Assembly (NCBI GenBank): GCA_029261555.1
Contig: JAJDBB010000039.1
Span: 1-64,000, forward strand
Length of the DNA: 64,000 nt
From: Nitrospinaceae bacterium
GTDB taxonomy: Bacteria > Nitrospinota > Nitrospinia > Nitrospinales > JACRGP01
Direction of reading: 5' to 3'
Shown here: one piece after another, positions 20,686-29,250 of the stretch
Numbering within the stretch: position 1 is the stretch's first letter
Layout of the letters: each line of letters starts with the position of its first letter
Position numbers and translations under genes: made by a program
Notes under the pieces: generated by a model
What the model saw: the letters and a program-made list of their open reading frames with translations, nothing else
The model's database searches: none
Told to the model about the DNA's origin: nothing

Positions 20686-21789
20686 TCAACCGTCGTCGCG
20701 GATCTTTTTAATTTCTTCCCGGATCACTTCCCGCGCCACGCGAGGGGCCGCCTCGCGAATAATTTCAACCGTTGCCCGAAGGATGCTCTCAGACAGCCCG
20801 GCTACCTGCCGGTCCACAACTTTGTAAACGGCGTTTTCCAAAACCTTGCACATCCTGTCGGCAACCTTGTCCGCAAATTCGTCGCGGTTGAGGTCGAAGT
20901 ACACGTCCTGCGGAAGGTAGGACTTCACGGTATTGGACGCCGTTTTTACAGGCTCGTCCCCGGCGTCCGCCTTGGGCGGGGTTTTGGGAGGATCGGTTTC
21001 TTTTGAACTATCGGAATCCATGAAAGCCGAAGGCGCCAGGCGCTCCAGAAGGTTTTCCGACTCCGGCTCGATCTCGCCCAGTTCTGAAATGAAGGAGCCT
21101 CTTTTACCGCGCGCGGATTCGTCTTTTTCCTCGCTCGTTATATCCTGAAAAGCGGTTTCCAGATCCTCAAAACTGTCCGCGGGATTGGACTTCAATTCCG
21201 CCAGCGATTCGTCCATCGGGTCCGCGGGCGTCTCCGTCTGTTCCTCGCCGATCCACTCGTCCGGTTCTTCCTTGAGCGCTTCGTCCAACTCGTTCAGCAT
21301 TTCGTCGATGATGGCGGCGACCTCGTCGGACATGGAATCGACCGGAAGTCCGTCCTCCCGAGTTTCATCCTGGACAATGCTGTCGGCGCTGAGTTGAATG
21401 AGCGAAGGAGCCGGTTCCGTTGCCGCAACGTCTCCGCACACCGCGTTGACTTTTTCAGAGAGTTCCTCTGCGTCCAAGGGTTTGGCGAGAAAGCCGTCCG
21501 CGCCGCAGGATTTTAAATCATCAAACTTTTCCGAGTTGGCGCTCAGCAGTATCACGCCGAGGGATTGGAGCGTTTGGGAGTTTTTGATTTTGCCGCACAA
21601 CTCGGCGCCAGAGAGTCCCGGCAGGTCGGCGTCCACAAGCATTATGTCTGGCCGCGTTTCTTTTATCTTCAACAACGCTTCCCGGGCGTTGCCAGCGCCG
21701 TAAATTCGGTCGTCCTCTCCGCGGAATGCGGCGGCGACCTGTTTGTATGTTGAAGAGTCCTCGTCGGCAACGAGAATTTTTACGCTCAT
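20686..21789 (-). CDS. Response regulator receiver domain protein with long acidic linker and C-terminal amphipathic helix region
   Basis: MSVKILVADEDSS...PDIMLVDADLPGLSGAEL...GFLAKPLDAEEL; track start 21891 trimmed to Met at 21789. Confidence 0.82.
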   Translation of the reverse strand: MSVKILVADEDSSTYKQVAAAFRGEDDRIYGAGNAREALLKIKETRPDIMLVDADLPGLSGAELCGKIKNSQTLQSLGVILLSANSEKFDDLKSCGADGFLAKPLDAEELSEKVNAVCGDVAATEPAPSLIQLSADSIVQDETREDGLPVDSMSDEVAAIIDEMLNELDEALKEEPDEWIGEEQTETPADPMDESLAELKSNPADSFEDLETAFQDITSEEKDESARGKRGSFISELGEIEPESENLLERLAPSAFMDSDSSKETDPPKTPPKADAGDEPVKTASNTVKSYLPQDVYFDLNRDEFADKVADRMCKVLENAVYKVVDRQVAGLSESILRATVEIIREAAPRVAREVIREEIKKIRDDG

Positions 21790-21955
21790 GGAAATCGGCT
21801 CGCGTGGTGAATAAAGGTTTGGGACCCTGGAACGGCCTCCGGGCGGCGGGGCTTTTGATGATTGGTCGCGGAAGGAGGCGCGAAATATCAACCGGAATCA
21901 AGTATAGCAATGGAGACGACTATTTTTAAAGAAAATTCTTCATCCGCCAACCACT

Positions 21956-22362
21956 GGCTCCGGCGCCTCGCCGCCACTCGCCGTGGAGGCAGGAGTTTGA
22001 GACGCAAACTCACCTAAGCTTGAGCCGATTTTCCTTAACGTTACACTGATAGGCTTCGGCGCCTCGCCGCCACTCGCCGTGGAGGCAGGAGTTTGAGACG
22101 CAAACTCACCTAAGCTTGAGCCGATTCTCCTTAACGTTACACTAATTGGTTCCGGCGCCTCGCCGCCACTCGCCGTGGAGGCAGGAGTTTGAGGCGCAAA
22201 CCCACCTAAGCTTGAACCGATTCTCCTTAACGTTACACTAATTGGTTCCGGCGCTTCGCCGCCACTCGCCGTGGAGGCAGGAGTTTGAGACGCAAACTCA
22301 CCTAAGTTTGAACCGATTCTCCTTAACGTTACACAAATTGGTTCCGGCGCCTAGCCGGCTTT
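21956..22362. repeat. Tandem array: four full copies of a 96-bp unit plus a partial fifth
   Basis: GGYTYCGGCGC... unit starts at 21956, 22052, 22148, 22244 and 22340 (exact 96-bp spacing); few substitutions between copies. Confidence 0.96.
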
Positions 22363-22428
22363 TGCCTGCCGCCCGGTCTGTGCTAGGATGTTTGACTTTT
22401 TAAATCATAAATTCGACCTGAAAACCGC

Positions 22429-24378
22429 ATGCATTTTTTCACCCGCAACCCAAAAACTTTTAACCGGCGCGTCTCTCAAAAAATCATTGAAACCTTTTAC
22501 GCCGCTGTTCTAACCGGCCTGTTTCTTCACGCCCTGGCGGGTCCGGCGGCGGCGCAATACCTTGAACTGGACGCCCTGGCGGACGTTAAAACTAAATTCA
22601 GTTCCGGCTGCTCCTCTGTGCAGGAACTGGCCAATGTTGCCCGCCAAAGAGGGTTGGACGCGGTTTTCTTCAGCGATTCCGACCGCCACTCCCTGGAAGA
22701 GGGAATCTGGCCGTTGGAAAATATCCTCAAAGACAAGCAGGAGTACAATTCGGTTTCACACAACGGAGCGGCGGCTTATTGGTCCGCGATAAAATTGGCC
22801 GACGAAAGTTTTAAGGACCTGCTGTTGATTCCGGGAGTGGAATCGGCCCCGTTTTATTTTTGGGGAGAGAACGCGGGAGGAGCGAAACGCACCGCCCATA
22901 ACTGGGACAAGCACCTGTGGATCGTAGGCCTGACCAGCGCTTTGGATTACGACGCCTTGCCCACTCTTCACGGAAACTTTTCCACGCGCTACAGCGCGCA
23001 ATTTTCCAACTTGTTTTTAATTTACCTTGCCGCGTTCCTGGTCGTCGCCTTCGCGGCTTACAAGAAAAAGGAACGCCGCCGCTGGCTCGCCGCCGGCGCC
23101 TTTTTTATTTTACTACTTACGATCAACAACCTTCCTTTTCGCAGTTCGCCGTTTGATCCCTACCACGGCGACCAGGGAGTTCGGCCCTATCAGGAGGTTA
23201 TTGATTATGCGAATTCCAAAGGCGCCATGACGTTTTGGAATCACGTCGACGCCAACAAGACCACGGATCTGAACGGTTGGGGAACGCAAAAGACCTTGCC
23301 GCATCCGGAAGACTTGGCGCTGACGAATGATTACGTCGGTTTCGAAGCGGTGTATCCCGGAAAATCTCTGGCGGCGGAACAGGGAAACGAGTGGGACCGG
23401 GCGTTGATAAGGTTCATTCGCGGCGAACAAAAAAATCCCGTGTGGGCTTATGGAGGCAGTGATTTTGAATGCGAAGGCAAGGATGGGCGAACACTGGGAT
23501 CGTACCGGACTGTTCTCCTGGCCCAAGAGAAAACCCAGTCTGCCGCGATGGACGCTCTGCGCAAGGGAAGAATGTACGCCGTGCGCCAATCCAAAATGGA
23601 CAACCGGCTGGCGCTGGCGAAGTTCGGCGTTCGCGACGCCGCCGGAACCCGCGAGGCCCTGATGGGAGAGGAGTTGTTGACCGAGACGGCGCCGACGGTG
23701 ACCGTTGAATTGCGCGCGAAATTCGGCGGCCAGCCTGCGGTTCCCGCAAAGGCGATCGTCATTCGCAACGGCAAGATAGCGCACGAGGCGAGCGGCGTTC
23801 TTCCTCTCAAAATAAGCTGGAAAGACGACTCGGTTTTGAAGAAGGGCCGCGCCTACTATCGAATCCGGGCGGAAGTGGGCGGCGAGGATTACCTGCTATC
23901 CAACCCGGTATTCGTTCGCTTTGGCAAGGAGAAGACGCAGGTCGCTTCCCTGCCGCAGGCCGGAGCGCCGGTGGCCGCGTCCGCACAGGCGCCGCTCCGT
24001 AGGCCCGAGGGAGCCGGCGAACCGGAAGAGAAAAAGGAAAATCGCAACGTCCCCCGTTTCGACGTCGATTTTTCCAAACCGCAAACGAGCGCCAAACCGC
24101 AAAACCGGGAAACGAAAACTCCGCCGCCGGCGAGCCAACCCGTCGTGCAACCCGCGCCTGGAGAGAAAGAGCTTCAATACGCCGTGGCCAGGATCGACGG
24201 CCTGGCGTTGAAGAAAGGCCCTGGCCTAAGTTTTCCACAGATCGCTTCCGCGCAAAAAGGCGAGCGGCTGGAGTTGATCCGTACGACTTCGGCGATGTAC
24301 AACGACAAGCCCTGGCTGGAGGTGCGTAAGGGGGCGCTAAAACTTTACGTCTGGTCGCCGCTGGTATCCATCGAGTGA
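22429..24378 (+). CDS. Membrane-associated PHP-like metal-dependent hydrolase-like protein with C-terminal SH3-like domain
   Basis: Signal sequence; SVQELANVARQRGLDAVFFSDSD, LLLIPGVES, PYQEVIDYANSKGAMTFWNHVD, AYGGSDFE...LGSYRTVLLAQ resemble PHP-domain segments; central hydrophobic segments; C-term VARIDGLALKKGPGLSFPQIASAQKGERLELI like bacterial SH3. Confidence 0.6.
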   Translation: MHFFTRNPKTFNRRVSQKIIETFYAAVLTGLFLHALAGPAAAQYLELDALADVKTKFSSGCSSVQELANVARQRGLDAVFFSDSDRHSLEEGIWPLENILKDKQEYNSVSHNGAAAYWSAIKLADESFKDLLLIPGVESAPFYFWGENAGGAKRTAHNWDKHLWIVGLTSALDYDALPTLHGNFSTRYSAQFSNLFLIYLAAFLVVAFAAYKKKERRRWLAAGAFFILLLTINNLPFRSSPFDPYHGDQGVRPYQEVIDYANSKGAMTFWNHVDANKTTDLNGWGTQKTLPHPEDLALTNDYVGFEAVYPGKSLAAEQGNEWDRALIRFIRGEQKNPVWAYGGSDFECEGKDGRTLGSYRTVLLAQEKTQSAAMDALRKGRMYAVRQSKMDNRLALAKFGVRDAAGTREALMGEELLTETAPTVTVELRAKFGGQPAVPAKAIVIRNGKIAHEASGVLPLKISWKDDSVLKKGRAYYRIRAEVGGEDYLLSNPVFVRFGKEKTQVASLPQAGAPVAASAQAPLRRPEGAGEPEEKKENRNVPRFDVDFSKPQTSAKPQNRETKTPPPASQPVVQPAPGEKELQYAVARIDGLALKKGPGLSFPQIASAQKGERLELIRTTSAMYNDKPWLEVRKGALKLYVWSPLVSIE

Positions 24379-24393
24379 GTCTCAAGTTGCGGA

Positions 24394-24942
24394 TCAGGAG
24401 TAAGCGTTGAGGCGCGTTCCTTTGTGCAACTGATAAATGAAGATGGTCTTGTCGGCGTTGACCTTTGTCGGCTCCAGCGAGCGCAGGCAAAATCCGTAGC
24501 AGATGATTTTCACTTCGGGCTTGAGCCGCTCGCGCATGGCCGGGAGCAGGCGGTCGAGCGCCTGGTGGGACAAATAGATGAACAGGACGTCGGCGTCGGA
24601 GAAGTCATAATCGAAAAAACTGCGGCGGACGATTTGTATGCGGTCCGCCACGCCAAAAAACTTTACCACATGGCGGGAAATCCAGGCCTTGATCGGGTCG
24701 ATTTCCAGTCCCACGCCGGTCATCCCGTATTGCCTGGCGGCGATAATGAGAACCCTACCGTCGCCGCTCCCCAGGTCGTAAAGTTTTTGACCCGGCGCAA
24801 CTTCGGCGAACTCCAGAATCTGCCGCACCCGGCGAAGGGAAGTGGGATGCCAAGGCGCCCCGAAGAACACCGGCAAAATCACGATGGCGGCAAACGTCAA
24901 CGCGGCGCCCGTCAACCCGATATAAAATAAGGTTTCGATCAT
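24394..24942 (-). CDS. Class I SAM-dependent methyltransferase
   Basis: LYDLGSGDGRVLIIAARQYGMTGVGLEIDP motif I; N-terminal TM helix. Confidence 0.85.
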   Translation of the reverse strand: MIETLFYIGLTGAALTFAAIVILPVFFGAPWHPTSLRRVRQILEFAEVAPGQKLYDLGSGDGRVLIIAARQYGMTGVGLEIDPIKAWISRHVVKFFGVADRIQIVRRSFFDYDFSDADVLFIYLSHQALDRLLPAMRERLKPEVKIICYGFCLRSLEPTKVNADKTIFIYQLHKGTRLNAYS

Positions 24943-25012
24943 ATTTGCAGATTCTCAATTTGGAAAAGGCTATTCGCGGGTTGCTGAGAAAGTATTTTTT
25001 AGCCGCGCCTTC

Positions 25013-25086
25013 TGTCATCCTGAGACTGCCGAAGGGTTAAGGGAGCTTGTAAATAAGGAGCATACTTTGACAAGCTCAGTATGACA
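25013..25086. repeat. Imperfect-palindrome intergenic repeat (REP/MITE-like)
   Basis: TGTCATCCTGAGACTGCCGAAG at one end is an imperfect inverted copy of CTTTGACAAGCTCAGTATGACA at the other. Confidence 0.75.
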
Positions 25087-25115
25087 TTTGTAGCGACCTG
25101 CTAATTAGTTCCGGT

Positions 25116-27071
25116 TCAAGCGGTCGTTAACTTTTCAAGTTCCGTAGAAATTTTCTCCCACTCGCTCGTCAGATCCTTTTCGCGTTTTTCCATTTTGCGT
25201 TTATTCTCCTGAGCCTCCAAAAGGGCGCTTTTTTGTTCGGCTTCGTAAATTGCGGGGTCGGCCAACAATTCGTCCAGGCGGCCTTTTTCTTTCATCACCT
25301 TCTCCAGTTTCTTTTCCACTTCATTCAGGCGCGTCTGCAAAGGCTTTAACCTCTGGCGCCGTTGCGCGCGCGCTTCGGCCTCCTGGCGCTTGCGCTCCTT
25401 GCCTTTTTTTGCGCCGCCTCCGTTTTCCACCGCAGGCTGTTTCCCGCCTTTCGCGGAAGCCGCAAGTTCCGCCTCGCGTTCGCGTGCCTTGGCCCATTCG
25501 TAATCGCTGTAGTTGCCGACGTACTCCTTGATCGCCCCGTTTTCCACTTCCCACACGCGGTTGACGACGCCGTCGAGGAAATACCGGTCGTGAGAGATAG
25601 CGACGATGGAGCCTTCGTAATCCGCCAACGCGGCGGCGAGCACTTCGCAGGAGGGAATGTCCAGATGGTTGGTCGGCTCGTCGAGCAACAGGACGGACGC
25701 GGGATTGACCAGCATGCGCGCCAGCGAGAGCCGCGACCGCTCCCCGCCGGACAACACGCCGGCTTTTTTAAAAACGTCGTCGCCGGAAAATAAAAACGCG
25801 CCCAGGATCCCGCGTAGCTGGCCCATCAACATTTTTCCTCCGGCGCCTTGCAAGGTTTCCAGAACCGTCTGGTTCGGGTCCAGCGATTCGGACTGGTGTT
25901 GGGCGAAATAGGCGCGCGCGACCTTGTGTCCCAATTCAATCGTTCCCTTGTCAGGAGACAACACTCCGCCCATCAACTTTAACAGGGTGGATTTTCCCGC
26001 TCCGTTTTCACCGACCAGAGCGACCTTCCATCCGCGTTCCAGAGTGACTGAAAAATTTTGGTAGACGCGAAGGGGACCGTAACTCTTGTCGACGTTTTTC
26101 AATTCGATCCCGATGCGCCCGGTGCGTTCGGGTTGCGGAAATCGAAAGCTTGCCTTTTTGTTTTGCGTCGCGGTTTCGACGCGCTCAATTTTGTTGAGGA
26201 GCTTGATCCGGCTTTGCACCTGCGTTGCCTTGGTGTTCTTGGCGCGGAAGCGGTCGATAAATTTTTCAATCTCGGCGATTCTTTTTTGCTGATTGGTCGC
26301 GGCGGCTTCCAACTGCGCCGCTCGTTCCGCCTTCAGCCGTTCATAATCGGTGTAGTTCCCGGCATAGAGGGATAACTTGCCTCGGTCCAGCTCCGCTACT
26401 CTTTGCACCAACGCGTCGAGAAAATTCCGGTCGTGGGAGATCAGCAAAATCGCGCCTTCGAAGCTTTTTAAAAACGATTCCAGCCAGACCACCGAGCGCA
26501 GGTCGAGGTGGTTGGTGGGTTCGTCCAACAACAACGCTTCCGGGTTTTGCAACAGCAGTTGCGCAAGCTCAACGCGCATGCGCCAGCCGCCGCTGAAAAC
26601 CGACACCGGACGGTCCATTTGTTCTTCCTTGAAACCAAGTCCGGACAGGATGGCCCGCGCCTTGGGTTCCCGCTCGTATCCGTCCAGATGTTCAAACTGG
26701 TGTTGCAGGTCGCCGAATTTGTGGCTCCAGCCTTCCGGGTCGGCCTTATGAAACGCTTCGTCGTTCTGCAATTGTTCGAGCGATTTTTTGACCTGGAAAA
26801 AATGCGGATCGCCGGCAATCACGCGCTCCAAAATAGAGTCTTCGCCGTCTGGCAGATCCTGGGCCAGCCGTCCCATGCGCGCGCCCTTGCGAATGGAAAC
26901 GGTTCCCGAATCGACGTCTTCTTCTTTCACGATGATTCTCATCAGCGTGGTTTTGCCCATCCCGTTGGCGCCCACCAGCCCGACCCGCTCGCCGGGCCGC
27001 AGGTGAAAGGAATCGCCGCTGAATATTATTTTGGAGCCGTACTGTTTTTTTATGTTTTGCAGGTTGATCAT
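25116..27071 (-). CDS. ABC-F family ATPase (Uup/YheS/EttA type)
   Basis: Two ATP-binding cassettes: GANGMGKTTL / GENGAGKSTL, two signature motifs, LLLDEPTNHLD twice, C-terminal coiled coil. Confidence 0.95.
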   Translation of the reverse strand: MINLQNIKKQYGSKIIFSGDSFHLRPGERVGLVGANGMGKTTLMRIIVKEEDVDSGTVSIRKGARMGRLAQDLPDGEDSILERVIAGDPHFFQVKKSLEQLQNDEAFHKADPEGWSHKFGDLQHQFEHLDGYEREPKARAILSGLGFKEEQMDRPVSVFSGGWRMRVELAQLLLQNPEALLLDEPTNHLDLRSVVWLESFLKSFEGAILLISHDRNFLDALVQRVAELDRGKLSLYAGNYTDYERLKAERAAQLEAAATNQQKRIAEIEKFIDRFRAKNTKATQVQSRIKLLNKIERVETATQNKKASFRFPQPERTGRIGIELKNVDKSYGPLRVYQNFSVTLERGWKVALVGENGAGKSTLLKLMGGVLSPDKGTIELGHKVARAYFAQHQSESLDPNQTVLETLQGAGGKMLMGQLRGILGAFLFSGDDVFKKAGVLSGGERSRLSLARMLVNPASVLLLDEPTNHLDIPSCEVLAAALADYEGSIVAISHDRYFLDGVVNRVWEVENGAIKEYVGNYSDYEWAKAREREAELAASAKGGKQPAVENGGGAKKGKERKRQEAEARAQRRQRLKPLQTRLNEVEKKLEKVMKEKGRLDELLADPAIYEAEQKSALLEAQENKRKMEKREKDLTSEWEKISTELEKLTTA

Positions 27072-27080
27072 TGTTTCCTT

Positions 27081-28061
27081 TTATCTTTGCTTGCGCAGTT
27101 TTGGGTTGAATGCCTCGCGCAGTCCCTCGCCACAAAGATTGAAGGCGAGGACCACGAAAAAAATCGCGAATCCGGGAATAAACGTGAGCCAGGGCGCGTC
27201 GAAAATATAACTCTTGCCGTCGGCCAGAATGTTGCCCCATGTGGCGTTGGGCGGTTGCACGCCGAAGCCGAGAAAGCTCAGCGCCGACTCGGTTAAAATC
27301 GCCGTCGCCACGCCGATGGCAGCGGAGACCAGCACCGGCGCCATGGCGTTGGGGACCATGTGGATGAAAATGATTCGCCATTCCGGGATGGCCTGGGCGC
27401 GCGCGGCGTGGACAAAGTCCTGCTCGCGCAATCGCAAAAACTCGGCGCGCACGAACCGCGCCGTTCCCATCCAACTGGTGAGGCCAATCACGATCATGAT
27501 GTTATAAATGCTCGGAGGCAAAAGCGCAACGACGGTTAGGATTAAAAAAAACACCGGGAAGCAAAGCATGATATCCACAAAGCGCATAATGAGCGTGTCG
27601 ACGGTGATGAATCCGAGCTTGACTCTGCCGTAATATCCCGCCAGGCCGCCCAATAAAATGCCCACGGAGATTGAAATGCCGACGGCGACGAAACCGACGG
27701 TGAGCGAGACGAAGGTTCCCTGAAGCATGCGCGCGAACACGTCGCGCCCCAACTCGTCGGTCCCCAACAAATAAATTCCCATGAACGGCGCGTCCGCTTG
27801 TGGCGTCGCGGCGCCGGAAAAGGTGGACAGCGGCGGCTTGAACTTTTCGGCCAGGCGCACCATCTGCGGGTCGAGCGCCTGCGTCCAATCCGTCAATCCC
27901 TTCCCAAAGACCGCGACGACCAGCAGGAGTCCCAGGAAGTACAGACTGACAATCGCCGATTTGTTTTTCTTGAAAATTTCCCACTGCTCGCGAAAGGGGC
28001 TTGCCGGGGACGGTGGTATATTGCCGGGGTCGAGAGGCGGCGCCAGGGTCGCGGATTTCAT
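27081..28061 (-). CDS. Oligopeptide/dipeptide ABC transporter permease (OppC/DppC family)
   Basis: LLGTDELGRDVFARML, EFLRLREQDFVHAARAQAIPEWRIIFIHMVPN, LGFGVQPPNATWGNIL. Confidence 0.93.
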   Translation of the reverse strand: MKSATLAPPLDPGNIPPSPASPFREQWEIFKKNKSAIVSLYFLGLLLVVAVFGKGLTDWTQALDPQMVRLAEKFKPPLSTFSGAATPQADAPFMGIYLLGTDELGRDVFARMLQGTFVSLTVGFVAVGISISVGILLGGLAGYYGRVKLGFITVDTLIMRFVDIMLCFPVFFLILTVVALLPPSIYNIMIVIGLTSWMGTARFVRAEFLRLREQDFVHAARAQAIPEWRIIFIHMVPNAMAPVLVSAAIGVATAILTESALSFLGFGVQPPNATWGNILADGKSYIFDAPWLTFIPGFAIFFVVLAFNLCGEGLREAFNPKLRKQR

Positions 28062-29020
28062 TGGAATTTTATCCTGGGATCGGCGATGGCGTAAAGCACG
28101 TCCGAGATCAGGGTGCCCGCAAGGACCAGCACGGCGGTGATGAAATTGAGCGTGAGGATGACCGGGAAATCACGCGCCAGTATGGCCTCGTAACCGAGCC
28201 TGCCGATTCCCGGCCAGGCGAAGATGGTTTCAAAGATAACCGAGCCGCCGATCATGTCCGGGAGCATCAAGCCGAACATAGTGATGAAGGGGAGCAGGGC
28301 GTTGCGCAATCCGTGGCGATAGACCGCGACGTCGTCGGACAATCCCTTGGCATAGGCGGTGCGCATGTAATCCTGGCTCAACACCTCGAGCATCTGCGAG
28401 CGGACGTAGCGGGAGAGGACCGCAGTACCCGCCACAGCAGCCATGAGCGCGGGGATGGTCAAATGCCACAGGCGGTCCATGGAACGGAACCAGAATGAAG
28501 CCTCCTCCAACCCAAACGTTTGCAGACCCACCACTGGCACGTTGAAATTTTTCACCACGAATATGATCGCCATGTAGGACAGGAAAAAACCGGGAATGGA
28601 GATCAGCGCGTACGAGACCAGCGTGGTCGCCTTGTCGTACAGCCCGCCGCGATGGAGCGCGGCGCGAACGCCGACGGGGAAGGCGACGCACCAGACGATC
28701 AGCGTGGCGACGAAGAACAGAGTGAGCGAATTGAAAAAGCGGTCGCCGATTTTTTCCATCACGGGCCGTCCGTCCTTGAACGAACGCAACTCGCCGGTGA
28801 ACAGGTCGCGCATCCAGTAATAATATTGAACGTGCGCGGGGTCGTCGAGATGAAAGGCGGCGCGGATACGGGCGATATCTTCGGCCTTCATGCGCGGGTT
28901 TGATGGATCGACCAGGCTGGGTTCCCCCGGCGCCAGGTGCACGATGGCGTGGGAGATGATGGAAACAAAAACCAGGAGGATGATCTTTTGCCAGATATTT
29001 CGGAGGATGTAAGCCGTCAT
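28058..29020 (-). CDS. Oligopeptide/dipeptide ABC transporter permease (OppB/DppB family)
   Basis: RSQMLEVLSQDYMRTAYAKGLSDDVAVYRHGLRNALLPFITMFG, ETIFAWPGIGRLGYEAI; 4-bp overlap with the OppC-like gene. Confidence 0.93.
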   Translation of the reverse strand: MTAYILRNIWQKIILLVFVSIISHAIVHLAPGEPSLVDPSNPRMKAEDIARIRAAFHLDDPAHVQYYYWMRDLFTGELRSFKDGRPVMEKIGDRFFNSLTLFFVATLIVWCVAFPVGVRAALHRGGLYDKATTLVSYALISIPGFFLSYMAIIFVVKNFNVPVVGLQTFGLEEASFWFRSMDRLWHLTIPALMAAVAGTAVLSRYVRSQMLEVLSQDYMRTAYAKGLSDDVAVYRHGLRNALLPFITMFGLMLPDMIGGSVIFETIFAWPGIGRLGYEAILARDFPVILTLNFITAVLVLAGTLISDVLYAIADPRIKFQ

Positions 29021-29250
29021 GTTGCCGTGAATGAGGTCTGCGGGTAGCTGAAATGTTTTTTAACGCTCTATGGTTATGTTAATTTAAAGGCGGAGAAAAA
29101 CAACCCTCAAAAAGGAATTGTTCTTAACCTCCTCCCCCCCCCTCCGCCACGCTCCGGATAATGAAATAGTTGGCGCTTCCCGGTTTTGCGGTTAAAATAT
29201 TTAAAATCCTTTTATTCGGAAGCCCAGTCATTTTAATCAGCGGGGGAGCC

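Noticed and set aside
21956-22362. CRISPR array interpretation of the 96-bp tandem repeats
   Set aside because: The repeats are contiguous with no unique spacers, the unit is too long, and no cas genes are nearby.
29134-29142. C9 homopolymer upstream of the metalloprotease as a phase-variation switch
   Set aside because: It lies outside any coding frame, ~110 bp upstream of the ATG and in a different context from promoter elements; could affect expression but no evidence.
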